A stretch of 21,513 nucleotides of DNA, from positions 1 to 21,513 of the IMG/VR virus record IMGVR_UViG_3300029319_000600. One strand, written 5' to 3'. The position numbers and the translations under genes were made by a program. This DNA comes from a virus. How positions within the stretch are numbered: the first letter of the stretch is position 1; each line of letters begins with the position of its first letter. Positions 14,679 to 21,513 of the stretch are shown here, piece by piece. The notes beneath the pieces are model-generated. The model saw only the letters and a program-made list of their open reading frames with translations, was not told the origin of the DNA and did no database searches.

Positions 14679-17600
14679 ATGGCTACTATTGAGCAAATTG
14701 GTGAGTGGATTATTGCTAACCAAGATAAGCAAGGTACACCAGAATTTGAAACTGTAGCTAATGCTTACAAAGAACTTCGTGCTGGCTCTATATCAGGTGA
14801 GGCTGACAGACTGCGAGAAGAAGGTGAAGCAGAGCTACAAGATCTCTTAGATAAACCCATAGAAGAAGAAGTTGAAGAACCTGGGATTCTTGACCAAGGT
14901 GAAGAATTTATTAAAGGTATCTTTGGTGGTGCAGTCGGTCTTGGAGAATCAGCAGCATTAGGTGCAGTAACTCCTTTTGGTGAAGATACAGAGACGGCAG
15001 CACGAGAGGGTATATTAAGTGCAACTGATCCTGTAAGAGAGTTTTTTGCAGCAGATAAAGGCTCAGAAGAATTGTTTGGGCGTAAATTTGGTGAGGCTTT
15101 AGGTTCTTTTCTTGGTATTGGTGCAACAGCATTAGTTCCTGTTTTAGGATTACCTCTTGCTGCTGGATTGGCTGTGTCAGCAGGTGCTGGTGAGGCTAGT
15201 GAACGTGCTCGTGCAGGAGATGCTACAGAGGGCGAAAGAGGTATAGCTTCTTTATTAGGTGGTGCAGTCGGTGCAACAGAACTTATATCTCCACTTAGAA
15301 TAATAAAAGCATTTAAAAAATCTGTTGGTGATGATGTAGCAGATGATTTTTTTAGTAGAGCCAAGCGTATAGCTAAAGAAGCAGGAGTAGAAGGTACTCA
15401 AGAATTTACTGCAGCGTTTCTTCAAAATGCTATTGAAAAAGGTATATACAACCCTGAAAAAGGATTGATGGATGATGCACTAGAACAAGGTGGTTATGGT
15501 GCTGGTGTTGGTGGTTTTGTACAAGCTGTAGGAGACATGATAGCACCAAAATTTAGAAAAAGAACAAACGCTGATGGCAATACTGAAATACTACAACTAA
15601 CAGATCAAAGAGGCGATCAAACAATAAGTGCGTTAGACGCTGAAACAGAGCTAGAGGAGCAAGGAAGAAAACTTTTAGAAGATAGAAGACCTGGCCCAAA
15701 GCTAGAAGAAGGTCAAGATCAAGGTGAATTGTTTGAAGGGTTAGACTTAGGACTAGCAAGACAAGAACCTAATTTTATATTAGTACCAGAGGAAGGTGAA
15801 ACAACAGAAGCAGCTAAACCAAAAGTAGATGATGCTCCTGTACAACGAGATCTAATAGATGAGCTTGAAGACGCACAGTTAAAGGGTTTAATAGATGCAG
15901 ACGAAACAAAAGAAATAAGAGATTTAATAGCTAAAGACGAAGAAACTGCTAGGGTAGAAGCAGAAAAGAAACTAGAACAAGCCAAAGAAGCACAGTTAAA
16001 AGATATTACTAAAACATTAGATGCAGAACAAAGAAGAACTACAGAGGTAAAACGTGGTGATATTCTTAGACCTATATTAGAAAATCTTGATACTGCTAGT
16101 AGAACAAACACAGAAAAACGTTTTTCAAAAGCTCTTGGGGACGCAGGTATAGCTGACACAGCTATAAATGCACAAGAGAAAGCTGTAATAAAATTAGCCA
16201 CTGATGCTGTAAGAGATGGGCGACCTATACCAGCAGAAGCTAAAGATTATCAACAAATAAAAACAGATGACATCTATAAAGGTATAGATGTTGAAAAAGG
16301 CACAAGATTACAAAGAACTGAAATACCAGATGTTGATAAAAAAAGAAAAGGCTCGGTGCTACCTGAAACTAGAAAGGTTGAAACAGATGACCTACAGATT
16401 GAAAAAATTGACGAAACCGCAGCTAGAAGAGGCACTGAAGGTGCTGTACAAGACGTGGCAGAAACAAGACCTGACGATACTACTAGAAGCCCCGAAGGAT
16501 TTGCAACATTTACACCCGCAGGATTGGATGTTAGCCAACGAGATACTACTAGAGTTGGAAGAAGAGAAGGAGAACAACAGGATACATTAACGCCTGTGGA
16601 TAAAGTTACAACTGAAGTAACACCTGATAAGGAGTTAACAAAAGAAAAATTTAACGAGATAAGACAGAAAAGAAACGATTTAAGCACCAGATTAACTAAG
16701 GTGCAACAAGGGAATGATAGAGGTAAGTATAGTGTAATAACTAGAGAACTAGATACGGCTGTAAATAATAAAGATGTTACAACTGCGGACAATGCACTTC
16801 AACGTATGGAGGCGTTTGTAGCTGACAGAGAAAAGAGTGTAAAGAAGTTAACAGGTGATACTAGACGTAAGGGGGCCCGCCAGAAGCTGAAAGATGACGC
16901 AACAGTAGAGGGTATAGGTAAAGCTCTAGGTAAAAAAACTAGAACAAAGACTAAACCAAAAGTCGAAGATAAAAAAGAGCCGTTAGTAAAACCAAAAGAA
17001 ACACCTAAAAAAGTTGTTGTAGAAGATACAAAGACCAAACAAATCTATGGCGAGAAAGCATTTAAAGAACTACAAAAAAGCCCAAAGAAAAAAAGAATAG
17101 AGTCACAGCTCAGTAAAGCCATAAACGAAGGGGTGCAAACTTACGATGTAATTATAGAAACAGACGAGAAAACAGGTAAACGTAAGAATGTACTAAAGAA
17201 AAAAGAAGTTAAAACGAGGGAGGGGCTTCTTACAGAATACGTAAAGAACTTACGTAAACCTCTTTCTGATTATGATTCTCGTACTGGTATTGATTTAAAT
17301 AATGATGGAAACATACTTGAAGAATCTGATTTACAAAAACTGCAAGAAATAATGGCAAAAGGCACAGGGACTCAACAAACAAAAGAACCTTTAGATATAA
17401 AAGCAGGAAGAGTATTTAATAAATATGCAGAGAACGTAAGTAGAACATCTGACGTATTTGTTCTTGCCGCACATGATTCTGTTTTTGCCGAAGACTTCCA
17501 CAGAACAAAAGAAATAAAAACACCTGAACTAAAAAAATATTTTGAAAGAACTGGGAAGAATAGAGCTAAAGAACTATTAGATTGGTCAAGAGAGAACTTA

Positions 17601-20600
17601 TCTAAGAAAGCAAATGATGCAATTACAAAGCTAATAGCTATAGAGCGTTCTGATTACATAAAACAAAGAGAACTTAGACGTAATGCCGCTGGTGGTAAAT
17701 GGGGTGAGATTGCTACAGATAAAAGATTAAAGGCAAACCAAAAAGCAGAGATGGAACAGTTTGATGAAGTTAAAAATAATATAAAAGATAAAAAACAAAC
17801 TTTAGAAGATTATATGGCTACAGCAGATGAGATAATAAAAGCTGATGCTGATTATAAAATAACTGATGAAGAGATAGCGGCTATAGCTGATTCTGAAGTT
17901 ATAATAGTGAAAAAGTATTTAAAGGCAGATGCTACAGAGGGATTATCGTTACCACTGCATCCTATAATCAAAAATTCTTTGAGGGCAGGTGATTTAAAAT
18001 CTGCGTTGGAAGGACTACAAGCAACTTCTTTAAATAAAGAAACAGCACAAGTTGCAGGCAAGTTGGCACAGAAGGTAGGCACGACAAAAGTAGAAATAGT
18101 GAACAACTTGACCGATGAGGGTGCGATCCCTGTATCAGGTTTGTTTGACCCCAAAACAAACACAATAAAACTAGACGCAGACACTGGTTTCAATCCACAC
18201 GTGATACTACATGAGATGGCACACGCTGTCACTTCTGCTAATCTAGCTAACAAATCGCACCCCACAACTAAACAACTTAATGCGTTATTTAATGACGTTA
18301 AAGATATGTTAGACACCGCATACGGCTCTACAAATGTAGATGAGTTTGTAGCAGAGGCTATGAGTAATCCATCATTTCAAGCAAAGTTAGCTGGTTTAAA
18401 TCCCAATGGTAAGCCTATAAATGCGTTCCAAAGATTGGTAAACATCGTAGGTAATTTTATAAGGCGTATAACAGGACAACCAACTAAAGAAATAGATTCT
18501 GCATTGTCAAGAGTAGACGAAGTTATAGATGATATAATAACTCCTGCACCAGAATTTAGAACAGCAGGACAGTTAGCGTTAGTATCACAAAGACCAGAAC
18601 TATTAAAAACTGTAAAAAGAATAGTATCCAGCACAGCAGATGTTATGGACAAAAATAAATATACAAGTGTTGTATATGATTTCTTATCATCTAAAGCACC
18701 AAAACTATTAAAATCAGGTTTATTTATAAGTTTACCTATACAAGCTCTAGGAGACTTAGCCCCAAAATTTGGTTTTAAATCACCTAGAGTAAGGGAGTTA
18801 CAAAAAACAATAGATTTGATGAATGGTGAAACAGGACAAGTTGACGTGGCCATAGACGCTGCCATGAGAAAATATGAGCCGTTTTTTGAAAAAGCCATAA
18901 ACGATGGTAGAAAAGAATCATTTGATTTTGTTGTGTATCAAAGCACAGTATTTAGAGTAGATCCTACTAAAAAAAGAGACGAATATAAAAACAAAGATGG
19001 CACTGCTAGAACAGATGAAAGTGGTAATGATCTATTAAAAAAGTATGACGAAATACAAAAGGAATGGAATAAGTTAGGATCAGATGGTCAAGCTATTTAC
19101 AATGACATGAGAAGAACTTATGCCAAACAATACGAAAAATTAAAAAATGTTATACTTGGTGAAATAGACAATTCAGATGCAAGCACAGAAGTTAAACAAA
19201 GTTTAAAAAAAGAAGTATTAGCTAAATTATTTGATAAAAATAAAATAGAACCATACTTCCCTTTAACTCGTGAAGGTGATTATTGGGTTTCATACCAAAT
19301 TAAAAAGGGTGATTCTACAGAAATGGCGTATGAAGCATTCGAGTCTAACAGAGGTAGAGAAAGGGCAATGGCGGAATTAGCAAACGACCCTGATGTTTCT
19401 AATGTAGAAACTTACTCTACTTTAGATAAAGTGAATTTTCAAAACGCACCGTCAGGTTCTTTTGTAAAAGATGTATTACAAGTTATGAAAGTTAATAAAG
19501 TAGATGATGTAACTCAAGAACAAGTGCTACGTATGTTTATAGAGACTTTACCTGCAACCTCTTTTGCTAAATCTTTTATAAAAAGAAAGAACAGCCCTGG
19601 GTATAAAGAAGATGCCTTGGGTGCATTTAAAGAAAAAGGTTATGATATAAGTCGTCAAGTCGTTAGAATGAAGTATGGGAAAAAATTACAAGAAATAGAT
19701 GACGGTTTGCAAGAAGACTATAAAAAACTAGGAAACCCTGAAGCAAAAGAATATGTGCTTGAATTACAAAAAAGAGCCAGATTCGCAAGAAATCCTCCTA
19801 GAGATATATTGATGAGAGCTTCTGCACAAGCTAACAGGATAGCATTTTTAGGTACAATAGGTCTTAACATATCCTCTGCTATAGTTAACATGACACAAGT
19901 GCCTCTCATGTTTCAACCTATACTTGGTGGTAAGTATGGGCATAGAGAGTCTTTTAAAGCTATCAAAGAAGCAGGGGTATTTATAGGTAGTAGTGGAGTA
20001 GGAAGAAAAGCAAGAAAAATAACAACTCCAAATGGAGAGGTTGTAGACGTAGGAGCCGCTTGGTCTATAGACAATTACTATGTTGCAGACAAAGACGGTA
20101 AATTTAGATTACGTGATGATTTAAATGTTGACGCTAACAAATTAAGACAATTAAACAGATTATTACCACTTGTTCAATCGGCATCTGATAGAGGTCAGTT
20201 AAACCGTTCTTTATTTTATGATACATTAACACTAGAAGAGGGTGGTAGAGCAAGAAATCTTTGGGATAAAATAAATGCTTTTTCTGCTTTCTTTTTCCAC
20301 CAACAAGAAAAATTTAACAGACAGGTAGCACTCATTTCTACCTATAACTTAGAATTAAATAGGTTAGAGAATAGCACAAAGGCAAGTGAAAGAAATTTAT
20401 CTACGGCAGAAAAACAAGAGTTAGCCGCAAACGAAGCGTTATACAGATCACAAGAAATGAACGGTGGAGCATCTCTTGCCAACGCACCTAGAATAGCTCA
20501 AATACCTATTGGTCGTGTAGCTATGATGTATAAATCTTACGGCATACAAATGTATTATACTTTAATAAAAACAGGTCTAAAAGCTGTAGGTGCAGATAAA

Positions 20601-21461
20601 AGTTTATCACCACAAGAAAAGAAAATAGCACAAAAACAATTTTTAGGTATATGTGCATCATCTGCTTTACTTGCAGGTATTCAAGGTATGCCGTTTGTAG
20701 GTTTAGTAATGTTTATTGCAAATATGTTTCTCGATGATGAAGAAGAATCAGCAGAGTTTTTAACAAATAGATTTTTAGGGGATCATTTATACAAAGGGCC
20801 AATAAGTGCTGAATTTACAGATATATCAGGTCGTGTAGGTTTATCTAATTTAATATTTAGAAATAATCCCTATAACAAGGATGATAGTGTACTAGAAACT
20901 GTTGGAAAGACTTTGTTAGGCCCCGCAGGTAGTGTTATAGGTCAATTTGGAGCTGGTATATTAGAGATAACAGATGAGTTTGGTGATACTCAAAGAGGCA
21001 TAGAACGTATGATGCCTGCGGCTATTCGTAACATTTTTAAAACTGGTAGGTATATAGCTGATGATGGTATATATACTAGACGTGGTGATTTAATAGTAGA
21101 TGACATATCAGGACATGGACTGTTCTTTCAATTCCTAGGTTTTCCGCCATCAGAATACACGAGAGCACAAGAACAAAACCAAGTAGCTAAAGGTATAGAT
21201 AAAGCTGTTAATGTAAGACGCTCAAAGCTACTAAGACAATTATATTTAGAATTAAGACATGGTATGGATACAGAAGATGCGTTGGATGCCATAAGTAAAT
21301 TTAATAAAAGACATCCTAAGTTTGCTATAAGTGCAGATGCAATGAAAAGATCAATAAAACAACATATCAGGCAATCAGCAACAATGCACAATGGTGTATC
21401 TTTGAGTCCAAAAATGAGAGCCTATATAAGAGATGAAGAAGATATGTATGACTATGATTAA
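14679..21461 (+). CDS. Giant polyvalent virion protein with zincin-like HExxH domain, 2260 aa
   Basis: Starts one base after the previous stop. Residues 19-34 carry GTPEFETVANAYKELR, a start typical of large marine phage proteins. About 85-290 is a glycine-rich amphipathic module (VPVLGLPLAAG at 153, EGTQEFTAAF near 238). About 300-850 is charged, Lys/Glu/Thr-rich and probably disordered. A zincin-like site follows: H1178-E1179-M-A-H1182, with a likely third ligand at E1222 or E1226 in DEFVAEAMSNPSF. Helical regions continue to the end, with hydrophobic stretches at about 1720-1750 and two probable spans at about 1988-2027. The whole resembles phage 'large polyvalent proteins', which can enter the host with the DNA and cut or cross envelope barriers. 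The protease substrate is unknown. A role in ejection or early host remodelling is inferred. Confidence 0.8.
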   Translation: MATIEQIGEWIIANQDKQGTPEFETVANAYKELRAGSISGEADRLREEGEAELQDLLDKPIEEEVEEPGILDQGEEFIKGIFGGAVGLGESAALGAVTPFGEDTETAAREGILSATDPVREFFAADKGSEELFGRKFGEALGSFLGIGATALVPVLGLPLAAGLAVSAGAGEASERARAGDATEGERGIASLLGGAVGATELISPLRIIKAFKKSVGDDVADDFFSRAKRIAKEAGVEGTQEFTAAFLQNAIEKGIYNPEKGLMDDALEQGGYGAGVGGFVQAVGDMIAPKFRKRTNADGNTEILQLTDQRGDQTISALDAETELEEQGRKLLEDRRPGPKLEEGQDQGELFEGLDLGLARQEPNFILVPEEGETTEAAKPKVDDAPVQRDLIDELEDAQLKGLIDADETKEIRDLIAKDEETARVEAEKKLEQAKEAQLKDITKTLDAEQRRTTEVKRGDILRPILENLDTASRTNTEKRFSKALGDAGIADTAINAQEKAVIKLATDAVRDGRPIPAEAKDYQQIKTDDIYKGIDVEKGTRLQRTEIPDVDKKRKGSVLPETRKVETDDLQIEKIDETAARRGTEGAVQDVAETRPDDTTRSPEGFATFTPAGLDVSQRDTTRVGRREGEQQDTLTPVDKVTTEVTPDKELTKEKFNEIRQKRNDLSTRLTKVQQGNDRGKYSVITRELDTAVNNKDVTTADNALQRMEAFVADREKSVKKLTGDTRRKGARQKLKDDATVEGIGKALGKKTRTKTKPKVEDKKEPLVKPKETPKKVVVEDTKTKQIYGEKAFKELQKSPKKKRIESQLSKAINEGVQTYDVIIETDEKTGKRKNVLKKKEVKTREGLLTEYVKNLRKPLSDYDSRTGIDLNNDGNILEESDLQKLQEIMAKGTGTQQTKEPLDIKAGRVFNKYAENVSRTSDVFVLAAHDSVFAEDFHRTKEIKTPELKKYFERTGKNRAKELLDWSRENLSKKANDAITKLIAIERSDYIKQRELRRNAAGGKWGEIATDKRLKANQKAEMEQFDEVKNNIKDKKQTLEDYMATADEIIKADADYKITDEEIAAIADSEVIIVKKYLKADATEGLSLPLHPIIKNSLRAGDLKSALEGLQATSLNKETAQVAGKLAQKVGTTKVEIVNNLTDEGAIPVSGLFDPKTNTIKLDADTGFNPHVILHEMAHAVTSANLANKSHPTTKQLNALFNDVKDMLDTAYGSTNVDEFVAEAMSNPSFQAKLAGLNPNGKPINAFQRLVNIVGNFIRRITGQPTKEIDSALSRVDEVIDDIITPAPEFRTAGQLALVSQRPELLKTVKRIVSSTADVMDKNKYTSVVYDFLSSKAPKLLKSGLFISLPIQALGDLAPKFGFKSPRVRELQKTIDLMNGETGQVDVAIDAAMRKYEPFFEKAINDGRKESFDFVVYQSTVFRVDPTKKRDEYKNKDGTARTDESGNDLLKKYDEIQKEWNKLGSDGQAIYNDMRRTYAKQYEKLKNVILGEIDNSDASTEVKQSLKKEVLAKLFDKNKIEPYFPLTREGDYWVSYQIKKGDSTEMAYEAFESNRGRERAMAELANDPDVSNVETYSTLDKVNFQNAPSGSFVKDVLQVMKVNKVDDVTQEQVLRMFIETLPATSFAKSFIKRKNSPGYKEDALGAFKEKGYDISRQVVRMKYGKKLQEIDDGLQEDYKKLGNPEAKEYVLELQKRARFARNPPRDILMRASAQANRIAFLGTIGLNISSAIVNMTQVPLMFQPILGGKYGHRESFKAIKEAGVFIGSSGVGRKARKITTPNGEVVDVGAAWSIDNYYVADKDGKFRLRDDLNVDANKLRQLNRLLPLVQSASDRGQLNRSLFYDTLTLEEGGRARNLWDKINAFSAFFFHQQEKFNRQVALISTYNLELNRLENSTKASERNLSTAEKQELAANEALYRSQEMNGGASLANAPRIAQIPIGRVAMMYKSYGIQMYYTLIKTGLKAVGADKSLSPQEKKIAQKQFLGICASSALLAGIQGMPFVGLVMFIANMFLDDEEESAEFLTNRFLGDHLYKGPISAEFTDISGRVGLSNLIFRNNPYNKDDSVLETVGKTLLGPAGSVIGQFGAGILEITDEFGDTQRGIERMMPAAIRNIFKTGRYIADDGIYTRRGDLIVDDISGHGLFFQFLGFPPSEYTRAQEQNQVAKGIDKAVNVRRSKLLRQLYLELRHGMDTEDALDAISKFNKRHPKFAISADAMKRSIKQHIRQSATMHNGVSLSPKMRAYIRDEEDMYDYD

Positions 21462-21513
21462 GACATACGCCATACACGCACACCTAGTTTGCCATCTTCA
21501 ACGACTGTGCGTA
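21458..21513 (-). CDS. C-terminal end of a probable convergent gene (rest outside window)
   Basis: Reading the - strand from position 21511 gives an open frame of 17 codons ending RTVVEDGKLGVRVWRMS and then TAA at 21460-21458. The residues look like an ordinary strand-turn-strand protein end. The stop codon overlaps the stop of the giant + strand gene through the palindrome TTAA at 21458-21461. No open frame with a ribosome binding site begins on the + strand here. The evidence is only 51 bases, so this is a probable, not certain, gene. If real, the long + strand operon ends here, and transcription from the other side converges on it. Confidence 0.4.
   Translation of the reverse strand, partial: RTVVEDGKLGVRVWRMS

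Noticed and set aside
14765-16201. Long open frames on the - strand opposite the giant gene (up to 199 codons)
   Set aside because: Ser/Pro/Ala-rich composition mirrors the codon bias of the + strand gene, and no ribosome binding sites or family motifs are visible.
16288-16590. 100-aa open frame on the + strand inside the 2260-aa gene
   Set aside because: It is an out-of-frame shadow with no ribosome binding site, created by lysine-rich low-complexity coding sequence.
17292-17330. EF-hand or dockerin-like loop DLNNDGNILEESDL in the 2260-aa protein (about residue 872)
   Set aside because: The first half fits, but the acidic residue expected at position 12 is a serine and the next Asp is one place too late. 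It is a degenerate match in a disordered region.
1-21513. tRNA genes, CRISPR arrays, insertion sequences, attachment sites, promoters or terminators
   Set aside because: Coding sequence fills the window with no gap above nine bases before 21461. I saw no direct-repeat array, transposase or cloverleaf, and AT-richness makes promoter-like hexamers uninformative.

Overview
The window reads as one arm of a tailed bacteriophage genome (or a prophage or viral metagenome contig). It is AT-rich, roughly one third G+C, with A/T-ending codons and AGA as the usual arginine codon. Nearly every gene runs on the + strand, and the gene set is structural plus lysis. Several proteins resemble, from memory of the families and not from any search, conserved proteins of uncultured marine phages such as those of SAR11/SAR116-type hosts. 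No terminase, portal, major capsid, polymerase or integrase lies here, so the exact phage group cannot be fixed. The very large internal-type virion proteins suggest a podovirus-like particle that ejects proteins with its DNA, but this is inference.

Layout. Positions 1-293 hold the C-terminal end of a probable tail fibre or tail protein. Positions 303-3530 hold a dense block of small genes built around lysis: a 52-residue membrane protein that begins at GTG, a 250-residue single-span membrane protein with four cysteines after the span, a two-span protein with a canonical EF-hand, a 66-residue cysteine-containing protein, a three-helix holin, four very basic proteins of 39-95 residues, a 37-residue aromatic and basic peptide, and a T4-type lysozyme. 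Positions 3530-6367 hold a 614-residue tail or connector protein followed by three small proteins. Positions 6351-21461 hold five consecutive genes for long, mainly helical proteins (1532, 271, 314, 655 and 2260 residues) that look like an internal-virion or ejection set. The two giants alone fill just over half of the window.

The genes are almost completely contiguous. Most stop codons overlap the next start (TAATG, TGATG, ATGA or TAGTG), no gap exceeds nine bases, and there is no room for tRNAs, terminators or long regulatory regions. The block is probably one late operon with translational coupling. At the right edge the operon meets the end of a probable gene on the - strand, with the two stop codons sharing the palindrome TTAA.

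The points most worth a second look are a glycine-rich amphipathic module that seems to occur in both giant proteins, an HExxH zincin-like site inside the 2260-residue protein, five copies of a 46-residue repeat in the 1532-residue protein, the cluster of tiny cationic proteins between holin and endolysin, and short glycine motifs shared by three neighbouring virion-type proteins.
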